Source: Eubacteriaceae bacterium UBA1433
Lineage (GTDB): Bacteria; Bacillota; Clostridia; Eubacteriales; UBA1433
Reading direction: 5' to 3'
NCBI GenBank assembly: GCA_002329295.1
Contig: DCTT01000018.1
Location: forward strand, 33,654 to 97,653
Length of the DNA stretch: 64,000 nucleotides
In this document: in pieces, positions 19,566-28,014 of the stretch
How positions within the stretch are numbered: position 1 is the stretch's first letter
Layout: every line of letters begins with the position of its first letter
Notes under the pieces: generated by a model
Seen by the model: the letters and a program-made list of their open reading frames with translations, nothing else
Databases searched by the model: none
Told to the model about the DNA's origin: nothing
Translations under genes and position numbers: made by a program

Positions 19566-19594
19566 TTGACAGATAAAAAATATAGTTAGATAAT
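19566..19594 (+). promoter_or_regulatory. Promoter of the glutamate-synthase-like gene
   Basis: A perfect TTGACA (19566-19571), 17 bases, GATAAT (19589-19594). A near-repeat TAGATAATGA/TAGATAATAG spans the -10. Confidence 0.7.
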
Positions 19595-19649
19595 GATAGA
19601 TAATAGTCAAAAACACAGATGTAATTAAAGATAAAGGAGCTGAAACATT

Positions 19650-21290
19650 ATGATTCAATGGCCAAAAACAAACGATGCGTTGGGGACTGTCAACAGAGGA
19701 AATCCTGCGGAGTCAGGGCTTTGCACGTTGTGCAGATCAGACTGTCAGGGCAAATGTGAAACATGGACTGCCTGTTTAAAAGGGAGAAAGCTGTTGTACC
19801 CCAGAGACTTTGGGCGGATTACGTCAGGAAGCGCAAATACAACGCATGTGGGCGTCAATTATAACAATTTACGAATTCAAGGGTATAACTATGGTTCAAA
19901 CGCAGCAGCTCACGGACTGAGCAATTCTGCGGATGATTGTATTTTTCCCAATGTCAGTTTAGAAAGTGAATTCGGTTATCAATTGAAAACAAAGGTGAAA
20001 TTGCCGATTATGACCGGTGCATTAGGCTCCACCTTTATTGCGGCAAAATATTGGGAATCTTTTGCGACAGGCGCTGCTTTGGTAGGCTTTCCGATCGTTA
20101 TCGGTGAAAACGTTGTGGGGATTGATAAACAAGCTGTATTGGAAAACGGAAAAGTTGTCAAAGCACCCGAATTGGATCGCAGAATCAATACTTATATGAA
20201 ATACTTCAGCGGATATGGCGCTATTATTGTGCAAATCAATGTGGAAGATGCACGCAACGGTGTTGCCGAATATGTTATTGATAAATATGGTGACGACATT
20301 ATTGTGGAAATCAAATGGGGTCAAGGTGCAAAAAATATCGGAGGCGAAATTCAAGTTTCAGATATTGAATATGCCACTTTCTTAAAAAACAGAGGCTATG
20401 TGGTGGATCCGGATCCTACCAAACCCGAGGTAATTGAAGGGTATAAACACGGTGCAATCAAATCTTTTGCTCGTCACAGCCGATTGGGCTTTACAGAGGC
20501 TACCAATGCAGAAGAAGCGGAAGCAGCGTTCATGAAACAAGTGGAATATCTCAGAGGTCTCGGCTATAAACGCATTACGCTGAAAACAGGAGCATTCGGC
20601 ACGGAGGCATTGGCTATGGCCATGAAATTTGCGTCTAAAGCTAACTTGGATTTGCTCACGATTGATGGCGCGGGTGGCGGTACAGGTATGAGTCCCTGGA
20701 ACATGATGGAAACATGGGGCGTTCCTTCTATTCTTTTGCACTCCAAAGCTTATGAATATGCAAATATTCTCAAATCTACGGGTCAAAGAGTGGTGGATCT
20801 GGCTTTCGGCGGCGGACTGGCTCGCGAAGATCATATTATTAAAGCGTTGTCGTTGGGCGGTGAATTCACCAAATTGGTATGCCTTGGCAGATCAATCATG
20901 ATTCCCGGATTTTTGGGCAGCAATATTGAAGGTGTTTTGAAACCTGAACGTAAAGCAGAAGTGAACGGAAACTGGAGTGAACTTCCTAAGTCCGTAGTCG
21001 AACATGGAACAAAAGCAGAGGATATTTTTGCCGGATACTATGACTTACAGGCAGTAGTTGGCCCCGAAGCAATGAAAACCATGCCTTACGGCGCGATTGC
21101 CATTTGGACCATGGCAGATAAATTGGCGGCCGGGCTCCAACAATTTTTGGCCGGCTTGCGCAAATTTTCGGTTACAGAGTTGGATCGGGGGGATATTTAT
21201 TCGGCGAACAGAGAGACCGAAAAAGAAACGGGCATTCCTTTTATCACGGATGCAGGTGACGAAAAAGCGAAAGCCATCTTAAAAGGCTAA
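19650..21290 (+). CDS. FMN-binding glutamate-synthase-like protein with N-terminal Cys cluster
   Basis: A 546-residue protein related to the FMN synthase domain of glutamate synthase (2-oxoglutarate + ammonia + reductant to glutamate). The barrel includes PIMTGALGST, VEIKWGQGAKNIGGEI, DGAGGGTGMSPWNMMETWG and DLAFGGGLAREDH. There is no N-terminal glutaminase domain. The place where GltB carries the Cys triad of its 3Fe-4S cluster reads CLGRSIMIPGFLGSN, with only one Cys. Instead, the N-terminus has C25, C28, C32, C36 and C42, a CxxCxxxCxxxC pattern suited to an Fe-S cluster. It is monocistronic, with an AAGGAGC ribosome site. The reaction and electron donor are unproven. Confidence 0.8.
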   Translation: MIQWPKTNDALGTVNRGNPAESGLCTLCRSDCQGKCETWTACLKGRKLLYPRDFGRITSGSANTTHVGVNYNNLRIQGYNYGSNAAAHGLSNSADDCIFPNVSLESEFGYQLKTKVKLPIMTGALGSTFIAAKYWESFATGAALVGFPIVIGENVVGIDKQAVLENGKVVKAPELDRRINTYMKYFSGYGAIIVQINVEDARNGVAEYVIDKYGDDIIVEIKWGQGAKNIGGEIQVSDIEYATFLKNRGYVVDPDPTKPEVIEGYKHGAIKSFARHSRLGFTEATNAEEAEAAFMKQVEYLRGLGYKRITLKTGAFGTEALAMAMKFASKANLDLLTIDGAGGGTGMSPWNMMETWGVPSILLHSKAYEYANILKSTGQRVVDLAFGGGLAREDHIIKALSLGGEFTKLVCLGRSIMIPGFLGSNIEGVLKPERKAEVNGNWSELPKSVVEHGTKAEDIFAGYYDLQAVVGPEAMKTMPYGAIAIWTMADKLAAGLQQFLAGLRKFSVTELDRGDIYSANRETEKETGIPFITDAGDEKAKAILKG

Positions 21291-21308
21291 TGCATAAAAA
21301 AATAAAAG

Positions 21309-21336
21309 AAAAGAGCTGACGACTGTCAGCTCTTTT
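21309..21336. terminator. Bidirectional terminator between convergent genes
   Basis: AAAAGAGCTGAC (21309-21320) and GTCAGCTCTTTT (21325-21336) form a perfect 12-base stem with a 4-base loop; the A and T ends give a T run on both strands. Confidence 0.85.
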
Positions 21337-21358
21337 GGTTGTTTGTTTCACGTAATCG

Positions 21359-22249
21359 TTAGTCTACCATGATGTTTTCGAAGGTTTCCAGATCTTGGAT
21401 TTCACATCGAACAACGTCACCGGCTTTTAAGAATTTGGGTGGGTTAAAAGCAGCGCCTACCCCTGCAGGCGTACCTGTCATAAGCATATCGCCGGGATAT
21501 AAGGTAACGCCTTGCGTCAAATCGTTGAGTGCGGTTGGGATATCAAAAATAAAGTGTTTGGTGTTTGAAGATTGTCTTTCTTCATCGTTTACGAAGCAAC
21601 GAATGTCCAGTTCAATGGGCAACGGGAACATGCTTTTATGAGCGATCCAATGACCCATCGCAAAGTGACCGTCATAACTCTTGCCGTAAAACCACTGACC
21701 ACGCCCAAGTTGGGTGTTGCGTATAGAAAAGTCGTTTCCGACAGCATAGCCGAATATATAATCTTCTGCGTTTTCTTTTGTTACATTGGTAGCTTCTTTG
21801 CCCAGTACGACAATGAGCTCTACTTCGTAGTCGGCAGTGCGGTCTTGTGCGGCATAAACACTGACTTCATCTCCGGGGCCCGAAGAAAAAAAGGCTGCCT
21901 TAGAAAAATAAATCGGCTCAGCGGGCAAAGCTTCGTTTGCATCCATCTCAGCAACATGGTCTTTGTAGTTTTTGCCAAGGCAAACAACGTTTCTTAAGGG
22001 ATAGGGAATGGCGGGAAGCAATGTAGCAGAAGACAAATCTTCTATATCACCTTCTTCGTCGGACTCAATAATGTCGCGAATTTTTTCAATGATGTCATCA
22101 TCGTGCTCATCAATAAATTGCAGCAGATCGAAATATGGTTCAAAATCGAGCTGTTCTGCCAGTGCATCCATTGTAAAAAATTTGTCTCTGGCTTTGTTGG
22201 CAACGATAATTTTCGGCTCATCGTTTAGTAATGCAGTTGTAAAAAACAT
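21359..22249 (-). CDS. Fumarylacetoacetate hydrolase (FAH) family protein
   Basis: A 296-residue protein with the FAH fold in its C-terminal two thirds: CLGKNYKDHVAEM, metal ligands in DYEVELIVVLG, GYAVGNDFSIRN, YGKSYDGHFAMGHWI and the closing MTGTPAGVG. Members hydrolyse or decarboxylate oxo-acids with Mg2+/Mn2+, for example acylpyruvate hydrolases and oxaloacetate decarboxylases. The N-terminal about 90 residues are a separate region with a very acidic stretch (EHDDDIIEKIRDIIESDEEGDIED). The ribosome site AGGAGGTGA precedes the ATG. It diverges from the pyr operon and faces the glutamate-synthase-like gene. The substrate is unknown. Confidence 0.87.
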   Translation of the reverse strand: MFFTTALLNDEPKIIVANKARDKFFTMDALAEQLDFEPYFDLLQFIDEHDDDIIEKIRDIIESDEEGDIEDLSSATLLPAIPYPLRNVVCLGKNYKDHVAEMDANEALPAEPIYFSKAAFFSSGPGDEVSVYAAQDRTADYEVELIVVLGKEATNVTKENAEDYIFGYAVGNDFSIRNTQLGRGQWFYGKSYDGHFAMGHWIAHKSMFPLPIELDIRCFVNDEERQSSNTKHFIFDIPTALNDLTQGVTLYPGDMLMTGTPAGVGAAFNPPKFLKAGDVVRCEIQDLETFENIMVD

Positions 22250-22296
22250 GCTGTAGTCACCTCCTAAAAATATTTATAAATATTATATCATTTAAA

Positions 22297-22325
22297 TTGA
22301 CATTCGCATAGTTTTAATATATTAT
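22297..22325 (+). promoter_or_regulatory. Promoter of the pyrimidine operon
   Basis: A perfect TTGACA (22297-22302), a 17-base spacer and TATTAT (22320-22325). Transcription should start near 22332, leaving a leader of about 120 bases before pyrB. Confidence 0.75.
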
Positions 22326-22398
22326 TTATAAAAATAATGCTTTTGTTTAGAGGGGATTCTAAAGCGAGAAGGCGTTATAAACAAATAATGATTGTTTG

Positions 22399-22422
22399 AT
22401 GCCTTTACAGGCATGTTTTTTT
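22399..22422 (+). terminator. Candidate attenuator ahead of pyrB
   Basis: ATGCCT (22399-22404) pairs with AGGCAT (22409-22414) around TTAC, followed by G and seven T. It is in the operon leader, 30 bases before the pyrB ATG, so it is placed to control read-through. A second small hairpin (TTTAGA...TCTAAA) lies upstream in the leader. Confidence 0.6.
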
Positions 22423-22451
22423 ATGCAAATCACAAGATAAGGGAGGAAAAA

Positions 22452-23366
22452 ATGCTAAAAGGAAGACACTTAATAGAACCAAGCGAATTTAGCATCGACG
22501 AATTAGAAGAAATTTTCGGACTTGCTGACAGCATTATTCAAAAACCGGAAGATTATTCCGAAATTTGCAAAAATAAGCTGCTGGCAAGTCTTTTTTATGA
22601 GCCATCCACTCGTACGAAGTTTTCTTTTGACGCTGCGATGCTCAGACTTGGCGGTGAAGTGATCGGTTTTTCTGATCCCAATACAAGTTCGGTTGCAAAA
22701 GGAGAAACGCTGAAAGATACCATTATCACAATTTCCAACTATGTGGACATTGTTGTGGTGCGCCATCCCCAGGAAGGAACGGCAAAACTGATGGCAAAGT
22801 ATGCATTGGTACCTGTCATTAACGCAGGGGACGGCGGACATCAACATCCCACACAGACTCTGACAGACCTGCTCACGATACGACATTACAAAAAAAGCCT
22901 GAACAATCATTGCATTGCCGTGTGCGGTGATTTAAAATTCGGTCGTACAATCCATTCTCTTGTTAAGGCAATGCATCGATATCAGGATGTAAAATTTATT
23001 TTCATCTCGCCGGAAGAATTAAAAATTCCTCGTTACATTAAAGACCTTTTGGAACCGGGGTCTTATTTTGAAACCACCAATCTGGATAAGGTCATTGGAA
23101 AAGCGGATATTTTATATATGTCAAGAGTGCAGCGAGAGCGATTTGTCAGTGAATATGAATATTTACGTTTAAAAGATTATTTTATTTTAACGCCGGAGAA
23201 GATGTTGCGGGCAAAAGATGATATGATTGTTATGCATCCTCTTCCGCGGGTAAATGAAATTGCCGAAGAAGTGGATAGCGATAAGCGGGCGGTATATTTT
23301 CATCAGGCAAAATTTGGTATGTATGTGAGAATGGCGTTGATTGTAAAATTGCTTGGATTGGAGTGA
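22452..23366 (+). CDS. pyrB: Aspartate carbamoyltransferase, catalytic subunit
   Basis: Joins carbamoyl phosphate and aspartate to N-carbamoylaspartate. The 304 residues start at ATG 22452 behind GGGAGGAAAAA; the open frame reaches back through the attenuator, which is not coding. Motifs: the carbamoyl-phosphate site [12 protein letters not shown], the active-site loop STSxxK-like [31 protein letters not shown], and HPLPRVNEI. It is followed 7 bases later by the regulatory chain gene, so the enzyme is expected to be the allosteric PyrB-PyrI holoenzyme. Confidence 0.96.
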   Translation: MLKGRHLIEPSEFSIDELEEIFGLADSIIQKPEDYSEICKNKLLASLFYEPSTRTKFSFDAAMLRLGGEVIGFSDPNTSSVAKGETLKDTIITISNYVDIVVVRHPQEGTAKLMAKYALVPVINAGDGGHQHPTQTLTDLLTIRHYKKSLNNHCIAVCGDLKFGRTIHSLVKAMHRYQDVKFIFISPEELKIPRYIKDLLEPGSYFETTNLDKVIGKADILYMSRVQRERFVSEYEYLRLKDYFILTPEKMLRAKDDMIVMHPLPRVNEIAEEVDSDKRAVYFHQAKFGMYVRMALIVKLLGLE

Positions 23367-23373
23367 AAATACG

Positions 23374-23796
23374 ATGATTAATGTATCCAAACTGAAAAAA
23401 GGAATCGTAATAGACCATATCGAAGCAGGGCACGGGTACAAAATTTTCAGTCAATTGGGATTGGATGCGCTGGAAGATGTGGTAGTACTTATGCGCAATG
23501 TGCCGAGTCGAAAAATGGGGAAAAAAGATTTAATCAAAATTGAAACTGATATTCATTTAGATTTAACGGTATTAGGGCTCATTGACCCGAATGTTACGAT
23601 TAATTTTGTAAAAGACGGCGCGCTGATACGCAAAGAAAAATTGCAGCTTCCTGCAGTAGTAGAAGGCATTTTGGAATGTAAAAATCCACGGTGCATCAGC
23701 AAGTATCAAAAAATTAATGACATTAAATTTTATTTGATAGATGAAAAAACAAAAGAGTACAGGTGTGAATATTGTGATACGGCAACATCTTTTTAA
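23374..23796 (+). CDS. pyrI: Aspartate carbamoyltransferase, regulatory subunit
   Basis: A 140-residue regulatory chain that binds nucleotide effectors and holds the catalytic trimers. The N-terminal allosteric domain starts MINVSKLKKGIVIDHIEAGHG, and the C-terminal zinc domain has the expected four cysteines (CKNPRC and CEYC). The start is ATG 23374, 7 bases after pyrB. Its end overlaps the start region of pyrC. A separate PyrI fits an enzyme regulated by CTP/ATP, not a PyrB acting alone as in many other Bacillota. Confidence 0.95.
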   Translation: MINVSKLKKGIVIDHIEAGHGYKIFSQLGLDALEDVVVLMRNVPSRKMGKKDLIKIETDIHLDLTVLGLIDPNVTINFVKDGALIRKEKLQLPAVVEGILECKNPRCISKYQKINDIKFYLIDEKTKEYRCEYCDTATSF

Positions 23797-25012
23797 TAAT
23801 ATCTTATTTCAAAATGCACGCATTACGGACGGAATGTGTGATCAATTTGGCGATGTGTGGATAGAAAATGGCATTATTCGCAAAGTGGCACGCAAGATAG
23901 ATTTCAAAGCGAGTGATATTGCGGAGATCATTGATTTGCAGGGATTGTCTCTTTTGCCTGCTATGGCAGATGTGCATTGTCATTTTCGCGAACCAGGATA
24001 TGAATATAAAGAAGACATTGATTCCGGTCTTCGAGCTGCAATCAAGGGTGGCTATGGTTTTGTAGCGGCTATGGCTAATACACTGCCTGTAGCGGATACT
24101 TATGATATTATTTCCGCAAACAATGCAAAGGCCAAAAGTGCGAATTTATGCGACTTTTTGCAAATAGCGGCCATTGGGAAGGGGCTCTGTGACAGCGAAT
24201 TGGTAGATGTAGAGACATTGTTAAAATTGACGAGATTGTTTTCCAATGACGGCAATAGTATTTTATGCGAAGATTTTATGTTGCGTGCATTGCAGGCATC
24301 GGCTCAATACGGTTTTGTGTTGGCGACACACTGTCAACCCGAAGAAGAATTGATTGAAAGAGATTTGCACTTGTTGAAAAAAGTCCCCAATGCACAACTT
24401 CATATTTGCCATGTGAGCAAAGTGGATTCCGTGGAGATGATTCGCAACGCAAAAAGGGAAAAATTGCCCGTAACTTGCGAAGTTACGCCGCATCATTTAT
24501 TTGCGGCACAGGCAGACATAGCGATGCCATGCGATTTGCCTTTTGTGCAAAATCTCGACTATAAAGTCAATCCGCCGATCGGAAACTTCAAGGATCGACT
24601 GGCATTGATAGAAGGGTTACGGGACGGTACCATTGATATGCTGGCAAGCGACCATGCGCCGCACAGCGAAGAAGACAAACGTGCCGGCGCTCCGGGGATT
24701 GCAAATATTGAAACGGCGTTCGGCATGTATTTACAGGTTTTTGATGAAGACGGCAGTCTTTCAATGAAAGATTTTTGCCGATTGACATCCGATGCGCCGT
24801 ATCGACTGCTAGGCAGACAATCTGCAAGGATAAAAGAAGGCAGGGAGGCTACTTTGATTGTGGCGGATGTTGAGACGAAGGGGAAAATAGATACGAGTGA
24901 TTTTGTATCCAAGAGCAAAAACACACCCTTTGACGGCTGGGATATCAGAGGTAAAGTCCTTCGCACTTATATCAGAGGGGAGAAAAAATATGATAGCGGA
25001 CAAACTTTATAA
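23774..25012 (+). CDS. pyrC: Dihydroorotase
   Basis: Closes N-carbamoylaspartate to dihydroorotate using zinc. It is the type I amidohydrolase of about 412 residues: metal site DVHCHFREPGYEYKEDI, HICHVSK, TPHHLF and SDHAPHSEEDK are all present. The start is uncertain. The frame is open back to ATG 23741, which overlaps pyrI by 56 bases and has no ribosome site; GTG 23774 with AGGTG 8 bases upstream gives the usual short N-terminus before NILFQNARITDG, so I prefer it (GTG 23765 is a third option). It is the third gene of the pyr operon. Confidence 0.92.
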   Translation: MIRQHLFNNILFQNARITDGMCDQFGDVWIENGIIRKVARKIDFKASDIAEIIDLQGLSLLPAMADVHCHFREPGYEYKEDIDSGLRAAIKGGYGFVAAMANTLPVADTYDIISANNAKAKSANLCDFLQIAAIGKGLCDSELVDVETLLKLTRLFSNDGNSILCEDFMLRALQASAQYGFVLATHCQPEEELIERDLHLLKKVPNAQLHICHVSKVDSVEMIRNAKREKLPVTCEVTPHHLFAAQADIAMPCDLPFVQNLDYKVNPPIGNFKDRLALIEGLRDGTIDMLASDHAPHSEEDKRAGAPGIANIETAFGMYLQVFDEDGSLSMKDFCRLTSDAPYRLLGRQSARIKEGREATLIVADVETKGKIDTSDFVSKSKNTPFDGWDIRGKVLRTYIRGEKKYDSGQTL

Positions 25013-25844
25013 AAAAGCCATCGAAATCTCGCCTGTGTGTGTGGGATTGGATAGCCAAATCGCCTATGTACCCGGCTGCATTCGAGCAAAAGATATCTCT
25101 GAAGGGGAGAAAATTTTTGAATTTAACAGGCAAATTATTGATGCAGTCTATGAAAACGTAGCCTGCTTTAAAGTGCAGGTAGCCTATTATGAAGCTTTGG
25201 GGATAGACGGTATGCGCGCTTATGCAAAAACGCTGCAATACATTCGCAAAAAAGGTGCAATTGCCATTGCAGACGTAAAAAGAGGAGACATTTCTTCTAC
25301 TGCGATCCAATATGCCAAGGGGCATTTTGAAGGAGATTTTGAGTCAGATTATATGACGCTGAATGCCTATATGGGGCAGGATGCCATTTCACCCTATTAC
25401 CCTTATCTTAAAGAAAAAAACAAAGGATTGTTTTTGCTGTTAAAAACTTCCAATCCTTCCTCGGCGGATTTTCAGGATGTTTTAGTGGGCAAACGGCCTT
25501 TTTATGAACTGGTTGCCGAAAAAATCGAACAATGGGGAGAGGCTTTTATAGGTTCTGAGGGTTTTAGCGCCGTGGGCGCTGTGGTGGGACTAACTTACCC
25601 TTCAGAGTTTTTGCGCATTGTAAAACAGATGCCTCATACCTTCTTTTTAATTCCGGGTTACGGAGCCCAGGGAGGAACGGGCAAAGACATTGCTCAAATA
25701 TTTCAAGATAAAATATGTGGTGTGGTCAACTCTTCCCGAGGTCTGATTACGGCACATCAAGGGAAAACGGAAGATACGGACTTTATTGAATATATTCAAC
25801 AAGCGGTAATGGCGATGAAGGAGGATATTGTCAAATGGCTTTGA
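24990..25844 (+). CDS. pyrF: Orotidine 5'-phosphate decarboxylase (type 2)
   Basis: Decarboxylates OMP to UMP, the last step of the pathway. From ATG 24990 (ribosome site GGGGAGAAAAA) it has 284 residues, typical of the longer type 2 subfamily. Motifs: CVGLDSQ, FKVQVAYYEALG, the catalytic Lys/Asp block AIADVKRGDISSTA, and PGYGAQGGTGKDI near the C-terminus. The start overlaps the end of pyrC by 23 bases, and its stop overlaps pyrK, showing tight coupling. Confidence 0.94.
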   Translation: MIADKLYKKAIEISPVCVGLDSQIAYVPGCIRAKDISEGEKIFEFNRQIIDAVYENVACFKVQVAYYEALGIDGMRAYAKTLQYIRKKGAIAIADVKRGDISSTAIQYAKGHFEGDFESDYMTLNAYMGQDAISPYYPYLKEKNKGLFLLLKTSNPSSADFQDVLVGKRPFYELVAEKIEQWGEAFIGSEGFSAVGAVVGLTYPSEFLRIVKQMPHTFFLIPGYGAQGGTGKDIAQIFQDKICGVVNSSRGLITAHQGKTEDTDFIEYIQQAVMAMKEDIVKWL

Positions 25845-26533
25845 TTCTTGAAAACAAACCCATTGCATCCAATGTTTTTCAAATGCGCGTTGCTGCAAAT
25901 CAGCAGGTGAAGGCAGGGCAGTTTTATATGTTGCGTGCCTGGGAAAACATTCCCACCTTTTCCAGACCTATCAGCATTTGCGATCAAAACGGAGAAGAAA
26001 TGACGTTTGTTTATGAAGTCAAGGGAAAAGGGACAGAAATCTTTTCAACGCTGCAGGCAGGTGATGAGATAGAATTGATGGGGCCCAGAGGGAACGGTTT
26101 TGTGCTGAAGGGACAAAAATGCGTGTTGGTTGGTGGTGGAGTAGGCATTGCACCGTTGTTGCTGCTAGCCAAAAGACTCCGTGAACAGGGGGCGCAAATC
26201 ACAGCGTATTTAGGTTTTCGCAGCGAGGAATATTTGAAAGAAGACTTTGCCCGTTATTGTCATCGCATCATCACGGATGTAGGAGGCAAAATTACGGATG
26301 TAATCGAAACGGAATCTTTTGATTGCGCTTACATATGCGGCCCGGAGGTGATGATGCAAGCAGCATGGGATAAATTAAAACATTCTGCCGAACAGGTAGT
26401 TGTCTCAGTAGAAAGGCGAATGGCGTGTGGGGTAGGGGTTTGTTTGGGCTGTAACATCAAGACAAGGCAAGGAAACAAAAAGGTATGCAGCGACGGACCG
26501 ATATTTGCTGCAGAGGATGTGTTTTATGAATAG
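25835..26533 (+). CDS. pyrK: Dihydroorotate dehydrogenase B, electron-transfer subunit
   Basis: The FAD and [2Fe-2S] subunit that passes electrons from dihydroorotate oxidation to NAD+. The 232 residues show a ferredoxin-reductase FAD motif (FSRPISI), a nucleotide-binding VGGGVGIAPL loop, and the C-terminal cluster ligands C-GVGVC-LGC and a final C in KKVCSDG. The gene overlaps pyrF by 10 bases and pyrD by 8 bases. Its presence marks the neighbouring PyrD as the class 1B, NAD-linked type used by many anaerobes. Confidence 0.95.
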   Translation: MALILENKPIASNVFQMRVAANQQVKAGQFYMLRAWENIPTFSRPISICDQNGEEMTFVYEVKGKGTEIFSTLQAGDEIELMGPRGNGFVLKGQKCVLVGGGVGIAPLLLLAKRLREQGAQITAYLGFRSEEYLKEDFARYCHRIITDVGGKITDVIETESFDCAYICGPEVMMQAAWDKLKHSAEQVVVSVERRMACGVGVCLGCNIKTRQGNKKVCSDGPIFAAEDVFYE

Positions 26534-27425
26534 ATTGGGAGTTGATTTTTTGGGATTTTCTTTGAAAAATCCTATTGCGGCGGCTTCAGGCACTTTTGGA
26601 TTCGGCAAAGAGTATGCTGAGTTTTATGATATCAATCAATTGGGAGCCGTTTGCCTTAAAGGGCTGACGCTTCATAAAAAGGCGGGAAACGACGGAGTCC
26701 GTATCTGGGAATGCACAGGAGGAATGCTCAACAGCATCGGTCTGGAAAATCCCGGTGTGAAAGCTTTCATCGAAGAGTATGAAGAAACACAGGCTCGCAT
26801 TCAAACGGTGAAAATCGTCAATTTGGGCGGAGACAGTTTGGAGGAATATGTCGAAGGAGCGCGTTTGTTGAATCAAATCGACATTGATATATTGGAACTC
26901 AATATTTCTTGCCCGAATGTGAAAAGCGGCGGCATGCTTTTTGGTGTCTCCGAGGATTCGGCCTATCAGGTAACCCGTGCGGTAAAAGATATCACTCGCT
27001 TTCCGCTCATGGTGAAACTTTCGCCAAATGTGGCTGATATTGCCGTCATAGCAGCAGCTTGCGAGGAGGCGGGAGCAGACGGCTTATCGTTGATCAATAC
27101 GGTACAGGGTATGGCGATAGATATTCAAAACAGGCGGGCAGTGTTTGATAACGTGTATGCGGGGCTTTCCGGTGCCGCCATCAAGCCGATTGCGCTGCGC
27201 ATGGTGCATCAGGCGGCGAAAGCCGTAAATATTCCGATTATGGGCATTGGGGGTATTTACAGCGGCAGAGATGTCCTTGAATTTTTAATGGTGGGTGCAA
27301 GCTGTGTGCAAATTGGTACTGCAGGCTTTATCCGGCCGACAAAGCTGATGGAAATTTTGGCGGAACTCAAAGCGTATTGTGAAGAAAATGACCTTTTTTT
27401 AAAGGAAATCATAAATATTATATGA
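26526..27425 (+). CDS. pyrD: Dihydroorotate dehydrogenase B, catalytic subunit
   Basis: Oxidises dihydroorotate to orotate with FMN. The 299 residues from ATG 26526 include NPIAAASGTFGFG, KGLTLHKKAGN, the catalytic Cys in LELNISCPNVKSGG (class 1 enzymes use Cys as base), and the FMN phosphate motif MGIGGIYSGRD. The start overlaps pyrK, its partner subunit. There is no N-terminal membrane helix, in agreement with a cytosolic PyrK-PyrD heterotetramer. Confidence 0.95.
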   Translation: MNRLGVDFLGFSLKNPIAAASGTFGFGKEYAEFYDINQLGAVCLKGLTLHKKAGNDGVRIWECTGGMLNSIGLENPGVKAFIEEYEETQARIQTVKIVNLGGDSLEEYVEGARLLNQIDIDILELNISCPNVKSGGMLFGVSEDSAYQVTRAVKDITRFPLMVKLSPNVADIAVIAAACEEAGADGLSLINTVQGMAIDIQNRRAVFDNVYAGLSGAAIKPIALRMVHQAAKAVNIPIMGIGGIYSGRDVLEFLMVGASCVQIGTAGFIRPTKLMEILAELKAYCEENDLFLKEIINII

Positions 27426-27443
27426 GTGCGAGGCGGTTAGAGA

Positions 27444-28010
27444 ATGAGTGAACAAATATTAAAAATATTACAAGATACTGAAGCGGTGCTAAGCGGGCAT
27501 TTTTTATTGTCTTCGGGTAAACACAGCAAAGGATATGTGCAATGTGCCAAATTGCTGCGCTATGCGGATAAAGCAGAGATTGTTTTGAGAGAAGCGGTGA
27601 AAAAATTGCCGCAAAAGCCGGACATTGTGGTCGGGCCTGCGATGGGCGGCGTGATCGTTTCTTATGAAGTGGGCAGACAGTTGGGGGTAGAAAGCATTTT
27701 TACGGAACGGGTGGAAAATGTGATGTCGCTGCGACGAGGGTTTGACATTCCGAAGGGTGCAAAGATACTTATTGCCGAAGACGTTTTGACCACAGGTAAG
27801 TCTACGAAAGAAACCATCGATGCACTGGCGAGTTTTGGCGGGGAAGTAATCGGCGTGCTCTGTATTGTAGACAGAACAGACGGCAGCTTGCCTTTTGATC
27901 TGCCGATTTACAGCGCGGTCAAACTAAATATAGAAACTTATGAAGCAGAGCATTGTCCGCTCTGCAAGCAGGGGAGTGTTCCTGTGAAGCCGGGCAGCAG
28001 GAGGTTTTAA
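27444..28010 (+). CDS. pyrE: Orotate phosphoribosyltransferase
   Basis: Adds ribose 5-phosphate from PRPP to orotate, giving OMP. The 188 residues carry FLLSSGKHSKGYVQCAKL at the orotate site, VVGPAMGGVIVSYEVGRQL, and the PRPP-binding ILIAEDVLTTGKST. The C-terminal EHCPLCKQGSVPVKPGSR extension is common in this bacterial subgroup. It lies between pyrD and carA with small gaps and belongs to the same operon. Confidence 0.94.
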   Translation: MSEQILKILQDTEAVLSGHFLLSSGKHSKGYVQCAKLLRYADKAEIVLREAVKKLPQKPDIVVGPAMGGVIVSYEVGRQLGVESIFTERVENVMSLRRGFDIPKGAKILIAEDVLTTGKSTKETIDALASFGGEVIGVLCIVDRTDGSLPFDLPIYSAVKLNIETYEAEHCPLCKQGSVPVKPGSRRF

Positions 28011-28014
28011 ACGG

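Noticed and set aside
22392..22451. N-terminal extension of PyrB from an upstream ATG
   Set aside because: It would translate the attenuator hairpin and T tract; the ATG at 22452 has a much better ribosome site and the family start.
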